64,000 bases of DNA from Streptomyces piniterrae. Its GTDB lineage: Bacteria > Actinomycetota > Actinomycetes > Streptomycetales > Streptomycetaceae. This document shows positions 1-7,050 of the stretch, in pieces. The position numbers were made by a program, and so were the translations under genes. The notes beneath the pieces are model-generated. The model was given only the letters and a program-made list of their open reading frames with translations. It was not told where the DNA came from and searched no databases. Numbering within the stretch: the stretch's first letter is position 1; each line of letters starts with the position of its first letter. The stretch covers positions 1 through 64,000 of the forward strand of contig NZ_SUMB01000018.1 of the NCBI RefSeq assembly GCF_005048155.1, read 5' to 3'.

Positions 1-299
1 GGCGGCGGGACGGGCGGTGCGGCGGGTGCGGGCGGGGCGGGCGGCGCCGGTGGGGCCGCGGGGGACGGCGGCGAGCCGGGCGGGACGGGCCGGCCGTGGT
101 GGGGGGTCCAGCTCATCGTGGCGCCGTGCTCGGGCTGTCCTGGATGGCCCTGCTGGCCTGGCGTCTGCCCCTGGGGCGGTGGCAGCGGAGCCCCCACTGC
201 GTACTGCATCCGGTGGCTCTCCGTCTCGTGCGGTCGACATGGTGCGGTGCTCGGCGCCGGGTGGCGTGGTCCAGGACCATCCGGTGCGTCGTGCGGTAA
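1..299 (+). other. Possible 3' end of a + strand membrane-protein gene, apparently frameshifted
   Basis: The first ~95 bases read in frame 1 as a Gly/Ala-rich linker ending GRPWWGVQLIVA. The matching hydrophobic continuation VLGLSWMALLAWRLPLG lies in frame 3 from about base 126 and stops at a TAA at 297-299. Joining the frames near 121-127 (one base too many) would give a single C-terminal membrane span. The gene would converge on aroQ. The start is outside the window and I do not recognise the family. It could equally be non-coding GC-rich sequence, so this is a weak call. Confidence 0.22.
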
Positions 300-304
300 C
301 CGAC

Positions 305-320
305 CGGCCCACAAGGGCCG
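305..320 (-). terminator. Small stem-loop downstream of aroQ
   Basis: A perfect 6-bp stem (CGGCCC/GGGCCG) with an ACAA loop lies 134 bases past the aroQ stop. It is short and has no T-run, so it is only a candidate terminator. I see nothing else in 300-453. Confidence 0.25.
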
Positions 321-453
321 TTGTGCCCGACACCGTCGGCGTGGGTGTACTTCTGCGAACGGTACTCTGCCAGCTCGCACTGGGTGCGGTCCCCACCCCC
401 GGCGCTCACCGGAGGAACGTCCGGGGGCGGTGGGGAGTGCCCGATCCGGTGCG

Positions 454-894
454 TCAGCCGTCGAGTTCCTCGGCCAGCGCACGGAGCGCGAGACGGTACG
501 AGCCGATGCCGAAGCCGGCGACCGTACCGCTGGCGACCGCCGCGATCACCGAATTATGCCGGAATTCCTCGCGGGCGTACGGGTTCGAGATGTGCACCTC
601 GATGAGCGGCGCGGTGCGCTGCGCCGCGGCGTCCCGCATCGCGTACGAATAGTGCGTGAAGGCACCGGGGTTGATGACGACCGGGATCGAGCCGTCGGCG
701 GCTTCGTGCAGCCAACGGACCATCTCCCCCTCGTCGTTGGTCTCCCTGACCTCCGCGTCGAACCCCAGCTCCTTGCCGAGCGCGGTGCACTGCTCGACCA
801 GCCCGGCGTAGGAGGTGGCGCCGTAGACGTCCGGCTCGCGGGAGCCCAGCCGGCCGAGGTTGGGGCCGTTCAGGACCAGCACTCTGCGATTCAT
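454..894 (-). CDS. aroQ: 3-dehydroquinate dehydratase, type II
   Basis: Third step of the shikimate pathway: dehydrates 3-dehydroquinate to 3-dehydroshikimate. The 146-residue length is normal for the type II dodecameric enzyme. The N-terminus has the family signature VLNGPNLGRLGSREPDVYG, with the catalytic Tyr in the following loop region, then a VVINPGAFTHYSYAMRDA segment and VEVHISNPY-like motif (seen as IEVHISNPYAREEFRH). The ATG at 894 is chosen because the protein begins directly with the family N-terminus; upstream in-frame sequence is read-through of aroB. It lies 5 bases after the aroB stop and is the last gene of the aroC-aroK-aroB-aroQ operon. Confidence 0.95.
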   Translation of the reverse strand: MNRRVLVLNGPNLGRLGSREPDVYGATSYAGLVEQCTALGKELGFDAEVRETNDEGEMVRWLHEAADGSIPVVINPGAFTHYSYAMRDAAAQRTAPLIEVHISNPYAREEFRHNSVIAAVASGTVAGFGIGSYRLALRALAEELDG

Positions 895-899
895 CGGGC

Positions 900-1991
900 T
901 CACGCCGCAATCTCGGCATGCGCGGCAAGCAGCATGGCCGGGTCCGGGCCCTCCAGGACGGTCGGCTTGGCGAGGCCGTCGAGGACGATGAAGCGCAGCC
1001 GGTCGCCGCGGGACTTCTTGTCGACCTTCATGGTCTCCAGCAGCTTGGGCCACTGGTCGCCGCGGTAGGTCAGCGGCAGCCCGACGGACGCCAGGACGGC
1101 GCGGTGCCGGTCGGCGGTGGCGTCGTCCAGGCGGCCCGCGATCCGGCCGAGTTCGGCGGCGAAGACCATGCCGACGGAGACGGCCGCGCCGTGCCGCCAG
1201 TTGTAGCGCTCGTTCTTCTCGATGGCGTGCGCCAGGGTGTGGCCGTAGTTGAGGATCTCGCGCAGACCGGACTCCTTGAGGTCCGCCGAGACGACCTCGG
1301 CCTTGACCCGGATCGCCCGCTCGATCAGCTCGGCGGTGTGCGCGCCGTCCGGGCGCTTGGCGGCCTCCGGGTCGGACTCGATCAGGTCGAGGATCACCGG
1401 GTCGGCGATGAAGCCGGCCTTGATGACCTCGGCCAGCCCGGAGACGTAGTCGTTGACCGGCAGCGAGTCGAGCGCGGCCAGGTCGCAGAGCACACCGGCC
1501 GGCGGGTGGAAGGCGCCGACGAGGTTCTTGCCCTCGGCGGTGTTGATGCCGGTCTTGCCGCCGACGGCCGCGTCCACCATGCCGAGGACGGTGGTGGGTA
1601 CGGCGATCCAGCGCACTCCGCGCAGCCAGGTCGCGGCCACGAAACCGGCCAGGTCGGTGGTGGCGCCGCCGCCGACGCCGACGATCACATCGGTGCGGGT
1701 GAAGCCGGTCTGGCCGAGCGCCTTCCAGCAGTACGCGGCGACCTCGGCGGTCTTGGACTCCTCCGCGTTCGGCAGCTGGATGGCGATCGCCTCGTAGCCC
1801 TGGCCGGCGAGGTCCTCGCGCAGTGCCTCTCCGGTGGCGGCCAGCGCCTCCGGGTGCAGCACCGCGACCCGCTTGGCGCCGTCCCCGATCAGGCCCGGGA
1901 GTTCACCGAGCAGCTGCCGCCCGACGAGCACCTCGTACGGGTCGGTGCCTGCCGTACCGCCGACCTGGATACGGGTGGCCTGCTCCGTCAT
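900..1991 (-). CDS. aroB: 3-dehydroquinate synthase
   Basis: Second enzyme of the shikimate pathway, converting DAHP to 3-dehydroquinate with NAD and a divalent metal. It has 363 residues, the usual length. The nucleotide-binding segment VIVGVGGGATTDLAGFVAATW and the metal-site region GLAEVIKAGFIAD are intact, as is the later LNYGHTLAHAIE motif that carries metal-ligand histidines. The ATG at 1991 overlaps the aroK stop by 4 bases (ATGA), which supports both the start and translational coupling. It sits between aroK and aroQ in one operon. Confidence 0.96.
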   Translation of the reverse strand: MTEQATRIQVGGTAGTDPYEVLVGRQLLGELPGLIGDGAKRVAVLHPEALAATGEALREDLAGQGYEAIAIQLPNAEESKTAEVAAYCWKALGQTGFTRTDVIVGVGGGATTDLAGFVAATWLRGVRWIAVPTTVLGMVDAAVGGKTGINTAEGKNLVGAFHPPAGVLCDLAALDSLPVNDYVSGLAEVIKAGFIADPVILDLIESDPEAAKRPDGAHTAELIERAIRVKAEVVSADLKESGLREILNYGHTLAHAIEKNERYNWRHGAAVSVGMVFAAELGRIAGRLDDATADRHRAVLASVGLPLTYRGDQWPKLLETMKVDKKSRGDRLRFIVLDGLAKPTVLEGPDPAMLLAAHAEIAA

Positions 1992-2545
1992 GCCTGTTCC
2001 TCCCTGTTGGCGGCCTGCGGGGCGTCGCCCGCGGCCTGCCGTAGCTCCAATGCGTCCAGGATCGCCTCGACGACCTGGCCGGGGGCGCGCTCCGCGGTGT
2101 CGATCACGGCGCGCGCCACCTCGGTGTACAGCGGGCGGCGCTGTTCCATCAGCTCGCGCCACCGCTTGCGCGGGTTGACCGCGAGCAGCGGGCGCGGCGC
2201 GTCCAGGCCCACCCGCTTGACGGCGTCTGCGAGTTGGACGTCCAGGAAGACGACCGGCAGCCCCGCGAGCAGCTTGCGGGTGCCGTCGTCCATGATCGCG
2301 CCGCCGCCGAGCGACAGCACCCCGTCATGGCCTTCGAGGGCCGTGCGGACCGCTTCCCGCTCCAGTTCGCGGAGGTACGGTTCGCCCTCGTCGACGAAGA
2401 TGTCCGCGATCGGCTTGCCGGCCGTGGTGACGATGTCGGCGTCGGTGTCCCGGTAGCCCACGCCCAGCCGCTCGGCGAGCAGCGCGCCCACCGTGGACTT
2501 GCCGGCGCCGGGCGGGCCGATCAGTACGACGACCGGGGCCGTCAT
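1988..2545 (-). CDS. aroK: Shikimate kinase
   Basis: Phosphorylates shikimate at the 3-hydroxyl using ATP. It has 185 residues with the Walker A loop GPPGAGKSTVG near residue 10, the D(T)DADI shikimate-binding motif near residue 34, and the LSLGGGAI glycine motif near residue 79. The last ~15 residues (Ala/Asn/Glu-rich) look like a dispensable tail. The start overlaps the aroC stop by 4 bases and the stop overlaps the aroB start by 4 bases, so the three genes are probably translationally coupled. Confidence 0.95.
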   Translation of the reverse strand: MTAPVVVLIGPPGAGKSTVGALLAERLGVGYRDTDADIVTTAGKPIADIFVDEGEPYLRELEREAVRTALEGHDGVLSLGGGAIMDDGTRKLLAGLPVVFLDVQLADAVKRVGLDAPRPLLAVNPRKRWRELMEQRRPLYTEVARAVIDTAERAPGQVVEAILDALELRQAAGDAPQAANREEQA

Positions 2546-3726
2546 TTGATCGCCAGGTTGTCGAGGTAGCCCCGCACGTTGCGGCGGGTCTCCGGCACGC
2601 TGTCGCCGCCGAACTTCTCCGCCACAGCGTCGGCCAGCACCAGCGCCACCATCGCCTCGGCTACGATGCCGGCGGCCGGCACGGCGCAGACGTCCGAGCG
2701 CTGGTGGTGCGCCTTGGTCGCCTCACCCGTGGTGACGTCCACCGTGGCCAGGGCCCGCGGCACCGTCGCGATCGGCTTCATCGCGGCGCGGACGCGCAGG
2801 AGTTCACCGGTGGTCAGCCCGCCCTCGGTGCCGCCGGAGCGGCCCGACGTGCGCCTGATGCCGTCCTCGGTGGCCACGATCTCGTCGTGCGCCTTCGAGC
2901 CCGGCACCCGCGCCAGGTCGAAGCCGTCGCCGACCTCGACGCCCTTGATGGCCTGGATGCCCATGAGGGCGGCGGCCAGCCGGGCGTCCAGCCGGCGGTC
3001 CCAGTGGACATGCGAGCCGAGGCCGACCGGCACGCCGTAGGCCAGCACCTCGACCACGCCGCCGAGGGTGTCGCCGTCCTTGTGGGCCTGGTCGATCTCG
3101 GCGACCATCGCCTTGCTCGCGTCCGCGTCCAGGCAGCGCACCGGGTCGGCGTCCAGCTTCTCCACGTCGGAGGGCTTGGGGTAGACGCCGTACGGGGCCT
3201 TCGCCGCGGCCAGCTCGACGACATGCGAGACGATCTCGATGCCGGCCGTCTCCTTGAGGAAGGAACGGGCGACCGCGCCCAGGGCGACCCGGGCCGCAGT
3301 CTCGCGGGCGGAGGCGCGCTCCAGGATCGGCCGGGCCTCGCCGAAGCCGTACTTCTGCATTCCGGCCAGGTCGGCGTGACCGGGGCGGGGGCGGGTCAGC
3401 GGCGCGTTACGGGCCAGCGCGGCGAGCTCCTCCTCGTCCACCGGATCGGCCGCCATCACCTGCTCCCACTTGGGCCACTCGGTGTTGCCGACCATGATCG
3501 CCACGGGCGAGCCGAGCGAAAGGCCGTGCCGCACCCCGCCGAGGAAGGTGATCTCGTCCTGCTCGAACTTCATCCGGGCACCGCGGCCATAGCCCAGCCG
3601 GCGCCGGGCCAGCGCGTCCGCCACCAGCTCGGTGGTGATCGGGACCCCGGCCGGAAGGCCCTCCAGCGTCGCCACGAGTGCGGGGCCGTGCGACTCCCCC
3701 GCCGTCAGCCAGCGCAACCTGCTCAA
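2542..3726 (-). CDS. aroC: Chorismate synthase
   Basis: Final shikimate-pathway enzyme: FMN-dependent trans-elimination of phosphate from EPSP to form chorismate. It has 394 residues. The N-terminal motif LTAGESHGPALVATLEGLPAG and the internal GRSGGTEGG motif are family signatures. The start codon appears to be TTG at 3726, because it follows a GAGGAG ribosome-binding site at good spacing and gives the expected MSRLRWLTAGESHG N-terminus. The 192-base gap to aroE (3727-3918) probably holds the operon promoter; I could not assign -35/-10 boxes there. Confidence 0.95.
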   Translation of the reverse strand: MSRLRWLTAGESHGPALVATLEGLPAGVPITTELVADALARRRLGYGRGARMKFEQDEITFLGGVRHGLSLGSPVAIMVGNTEWPKWEQVMAADPVDEEELAALARNAPLTRPRPGHADLAGMQKYGFGEARPILERASARETAARVALGAVARSFLKETAGIEIVSHVVELAAAKAPYGVYPKPSDVEKLDADPVRCLDADASKAMVAEIDQAHKDGDTLGGVVEVLAYGVPVGLGSHVHWDRRLDARLAAALMGIQAIKGVEVGDGFDLARVPGSKAHDEIVATEDGIRRTSGRSGGTEGGLTTGELLRVRAAMKPIATVPRALATVDVTTGEATKAHHQRSDVCAVPAAGIVAEAMVALVLADAVAEKFGGDSVPETRRNVRGYLDNLAIK

Positions 3727-3918
3727 CGGTGCTCCTCATGTACTGCTCGTCCGCGTACGGTCTTCTCCCGATCCTCCCACGTCGCAGCGGCCGGGCAGCG
3801 CCCCGTCCAGGGTGCGGACCGGGCGCGGGCGGGAGGAATGGGACAGATCGCCGGATCGGTGCAGCAACTGAGCCGGCTCGGCGGGCGACGGGGGCCACCC
3901 GGAGCCGTGCTCATCGCA

Positions 3919-4746
3919 TCAGCGGGCGGCGAGTGCCGCCTCGCCCGCCCGGCGCATCGCGGCCAGCGGCGCCGGGGACCGTCCGGTCATCTGCTCCACC
4001 TGGAGCACCGCCTGGTGCACCAGCAGGTCGAGGCCGCCGACGACCGCACCGCCGTGCGCCGCCCAGGCCGTGGCCAGCGTCGTCGGCCAGGGCTCGTACA
4101 GGACGTCGAAGAGCGTGCCGGGGTGTTCGGGCACGGCGGCGGCGAGCGCGTCGGTGGTGCCGGCCGGTGTGGTGGCGATGGTCAGCGGCGCGTGCAGCGC
4201 CTCGGCGGCGTCGTCCCAGGGCGCGGTACGGACCGCGACGCCCAGCCGCTCCCCCCAGCCGCGCATCTCGTCGGCGCGCGCGGCGCTGCGGACGTACGCG
4301 GTCACCTCGCCGGTGCAGATACGGGACAGCGCGGCGAGCGCCGAGGAGGCGGTGGCGCCGGCGCCCAGGACGGACGCCCGCTCGACCTTGCCGACGCCGC
4401 GCTCGCGCAGCGCGGCGAGCATGCCCGGGATGTCGGTGTTGTCGCCGAGGCGGCGCCCGTCGGCCGTGAGGACGACGGTGTTCACCGCCTCGACCGAGGC
4501 CGCGGTCTCACTGATCTCGTCGAGCAGCGGGATCACGGCCCGCTTGAGCGGCATGGTCAGCGACAGCCCCGCCCAGGTGGCATCCAGCCCTTCGATGAAG
4601 GACGGGAGTGTCTCCTCGTCGACCTCGTGGCGGTCGTACGTCCAGTCGCTCAGGCCCAGCGCCGCGTAGGCGGCACGGTGCAGTTCCGGGGAGAGGGAAT
4701 GGGCAATCGGGGATCCGAGGACCGCGGCTCGACGTCTGGCGCTCAT
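3919..4746 (-). CDS. aroE: Shikimate dehydrogenase
   Basis: Reduces 3-dehydroshikimate to shikimate with NADPH. It has 275 residues. The substrate-binding SPIAHSLSPELHRAAY motif is near residue 12, the SLTMPLKRA segment with the catalytic Lys near residue 65, NTVV(L)...GDNTDIPG near residue 90-107, and the Rossmann glycine motif VLGAGATASSAL near residue 125. The ATG overlaps the mltG stop by 4 bases, so it is co-transcribed with mltG. The call is firm; the only doubt is that some actinobacteria carry an AroE-like paralogue with other substrates. Confidence 0.92.
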   Translation of the reverse strand: MSARRRAAVLGSPIAHSLSPELHRAAYAALGLSDWTYDRHEVDEETLPSFIEGLDATWAGLSLTMPLKRAVIPLLDEISETAASVEAVNTVVLTADGRRLGDNTDIPGMLAALRERGVGKVERASVLGAGATASSALAALSRICTGEVTAYVRSAARADEMRGWGERLGVAVRTAPWDDAAEALHAPLTIATTPAGTTDALAAAVPEHPGTLFDVLYEPWPTTLATAWAAHGGAVVGGLDLLVHQAVLQVEQMTGRSPAPLAAMRRAGEAALAAR

Positions 4747-6446
4747 TGCTTGGCTTTCTCGCGTTCCTTTTCGTAGATGCGGCGGTTGCGCTCGTGCTCT
4801 TCGTTCGTCGCGGCGAACAGCGTCTTTTCCGGGTTGATCGAGACGAAGTAGTACCAGTTGCCCTTGGCCGGGTTGATGGCCGATTTGAGTGCCACCTCGC
4901 CAGGGTTGCCTATCGGCCCCGGCGGCAGACCCTTGAACTTGTAGGTGTTGTACGGGTCGTTGAACTTGCGCAGATCGTCGACGGATCCGGTGTCCAGGGT
5001 GCTTTCCGTCTTGGCGTAGTTCACGGTCGAGTCGAAGTCGAGCAGCCCGTAGGTCTCGGTGTTGTTCGGCTTGAGACGGTTGTAGACGACGCGTGCGACC
5101 TTGACGAAGTCGTGTTTGTACTTGCCTTCGGCCTGCGTGAGGCTGGCGACGGTGAGCAGCTGCATCGGCGAGTCGAGCTGGAGCTTTCGCGCGTTCCCCT
5201 GCAGGTCGTACTTCTCGTACACCTGGTTGGCCCGCGCCACCATCTCCTTCAGGACCGTCTCCGGCTTCGCCTTGCCGCCGACGCTGTACGTCGACGGGTA
5301 GAGGAAGCCTTCCAACGGGTCCTTGATATTCGCGGAGTTGTTGGCCCAGGAGGGCAGCCCGAGCTTCTTGAAGTCCTTCCGGGCGATCTGCTTGGTGGTG
5401 CCCTTCTTGAGCTTGAGCCGCTGGTCGATGAGTTCGTACACCGCCCCCGCCCGAAGCCCCTCGCGGACCGTCAGTCCGTTACGGCTCTTGGGGTCCAGCA
5501 TCAGCTCGATGGCGGCGGCCGCCGACATGTGTTTGCGCAGCGAATACGTGCCGGGCTGGAGGCTCTTGTCGTTCTTGCTGTCGACGGCGGCCTCGCTGAA
5601 CGCGTCGGCGCTCTTGACGACGCCCGCCTTTTTGAGCGTCAGGCCCATCTGCATGATCGAGGAGCCGGGTTCGATTTCGACCTGCACGTCACCGGAACCC
5701 TCGCCCTCGTAGTCGGGCGCCGGTCCGAAATGACTCATGAAGAAGTCATAGCCGAAATATCCGACGGTCCCGACAACTCCGGCGAAAACCAGGGTGATGA
5801 CCAGGCATGCCCGGCCGCTGCGGCGTTTGTTCTTCTTGCCGCGGCGCTCGCGGTCGGACCGGCGTCCGCGCGGGTTGTCGTCGGGATCGTCGTCATCGAC
5901 GCCGTCCGCGAAGAACGCGTGCTCCGGCTCCCGTTCCCGCCGCTCCGGCTCGACCCGCCAGTCGCCCTCCGCGGTGTCGTCGAACCCCGGCTCGACGCGC
6001 TGCTCGTACGGGCGCTGCTCGTATTGCCGCTGGTCGTACTGGCGCTGCTCGTACTGCTGCTGCTCGAACTGCTGCGACGGATAGGGCTGCTGTTGCTGGG
6101 GCACCTGGCGCTGCTGCGGGTGCGGCGGCGCCTGCTGCTGCACCCGCTGGGGCTGCTGCGCGTACGCGTCCTGGGAACCGTAGTAGTCGGTGCCCAGGCC
6201 GCCGTACGGATCGGCCGGCTGCTGGCCATAGGGGTCGTACGGGTCGTATGGCTGCTGCCCGCCCTGCGTGTCCCATCTCCCGTCGTACTGCTCCTGGGGA
6301 TGCTGCTGGGGGTACGGCGCGGACTGAGCCTGCTGCCCGCCCCACTGGGACTGCTGCGGCTGGCCTCCGTAGGAACCCTGGTCTCCGTAGAGCGGGTCCT
6401 CGGGATGCCACGGTTCGGAGCCGTAGCCCCGGCCATACTCGGTCAT
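4743..6446 (-). CDS. mltG: Endolytic murein transglycosylase MltG (YceG family)
   Basis: Membrane-anchored lytic transglycosylase that cleaves nascent peptidoglycan glycan strands and limits their length. It has 567 residues, longer than the ~340 of E. coli, because the first ~210 residues form a cytoplasmic tail rich in Gln, Tyr and Pro, including four near-exact 5-residue repeats of the QYEQR type at about 131-150. A basic stretch (RRGKKNKRR) precedes one membrane span at about 212-232. The extracellular YceG domain follows, with SLTQAEGKY (catalytic-Glu region), YGLLDFDSTVNYA and LPPGPIGNPGEVAL near the C-terminus. It is the first gene before aroE, preceded by a 125-base gap. Confidence 0.92.
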   Translation of the reverse strand: MTEYGRGYGSEPWHPEDPLYGDQGSYGGQPQQSQWGGQQAQSAPYPQQHPQEQYDGRWDTQGGQQPYDPYDPYGQQPADPYGGLGTDYYGSQDAYAQQPQRVQQQAPPHPQQRQVPQQQQPYPSQQFEQQQYEQRQYDQRQYEQRPYEQRVEPGFDDTAEGDWRVEPERREREPEHAFFADGVDDDDPDDNPRGRRSDRERRGKKNKRRSGRACLVITLVFAGVVGTVGYFGYDFFMSHFGPAPDYEGEGSGDVQVEIEPGSSIMQMGLTLKKAGVVKSADAFSEAAVDSKNDKSLQPGTYSLRKHMSAAAAIELMLDPKSRNGLTVREGLRAGAVYELIDQRLKLKKGTTKQIARKDFKKLGLPSWANNSANIKDPLEGFLYPSTYSVGGKAKPETVLKEMVARANQVYEKYDLQGNARKLQLDSPMQLLTVASLTQAEGKYKHDFVKVARVVYNRLKPNNTETYGLLDFDSTVNYAKTESTLDTGSVDDLRKFNDPYNTYKFKGLPPGPIGNPGEVALKSAINPAKGNWYYFVSINPEKTLFAATNEEHERNRRIYEKEREKAKQ

Positions 6447-6571
6447 CGATCCCCTAGAGCCGAGAGGCGGAGCGCTCCGAACGGGCAGCGCTCTTGCTGT
6501 ACCGATCCGCCTCTGCTTGCACGCGCGGCTGTTCGAACCGCCACATCGCGCGGAACGTTACCGTACCGCGA

Positions 6572-7036
6572 TCAGATGACCACTTCGACGCTCTCTCCCG
6601 GAGGCTGCCCGGAGACCCGTTCGGTTTCGAGTGCGCTCTGGAGGATAACTACGGCGGCCGCCTGGTCGACCACCGAACGGCCCTTCTTGCTGCGCACGCC
6701 AGAGGCCCTGAGACCCTGGGTCGCGGTCACCGTCGACATCCGCTCATCGACCAGCCGGACCCCGACAGGTGTGATGTTCTTCGCCATCTCGTGGGCGAAC
6801 GCCCGGACCTTGGCCGCGGCCGGCCCCTCTCCCCCACTGAGGGAGCGGGGCAGGCCGACCACGACTTCGAGCGGCTCGTACTCGTCGACGATCGCCTTCA
6901 ACCGCCGGTGCGCCGCCGGGACATCGCGTCCCGGCACCGTCTCGACGGGGGTGGCGAGGACCCCGTCGGGGTCGCACGAGGCGACCCCGATCCGGGCATC
7001 CCCGACATCAACGGCGATTCTTCTGCCGCGTCGCAT
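6572..7036 (-). CDS. ruvX: Holliday-junction resolvase-like protein RuvX (YqgF)
   Basis: RNase H-fold nuclease-like protein of the YqgF/RuvX family, linked in other bacteria to 16S rRNA 5' processing and to junction resolution. It has 154 residues, the usual size. The N-terminal metal-site motif RIAVDVGDARIGVA, the central VVGLPRSLSGGEG motif, and the C-terminal LVDERMSTVTA and DQAAAVVILQ segments are all present. The ATG at 7036 is chosen; an in-frame GTG three codons upstream (7045) is possible. It starts just after the alaS stop, the common alaS-ruvX-mltG order in actinobacteria. Confidence 0.93.
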   Translation of the reverse strand: MRRGRRIAVDVGDARIGVASCDPDGVLATPVETVPGRDVPAAHRRLKAIVDEYEPLEVVVGLPRSLSGGEGPAAAKVRAFAHEMAKNITPVGVRLVDERMSTVTATQGLRASGVRSKKGRSVVDQAAAVVILQSALETERVSGQPPGESVEVVI

Positions 7037-7050
7037 GGCACTCACGCGCT

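Noticed and set aside
2704..4776. Long open frames opposite real genes (also 4608-7202, 19447-22281, 24001-26637, 11931-13877, 56301-58538)
   Set aside because: They are antisense shadows produced by high third-position GC. They run through several unrelated genes, are Arg/Gly/Pro-rich and show no fold or motif.
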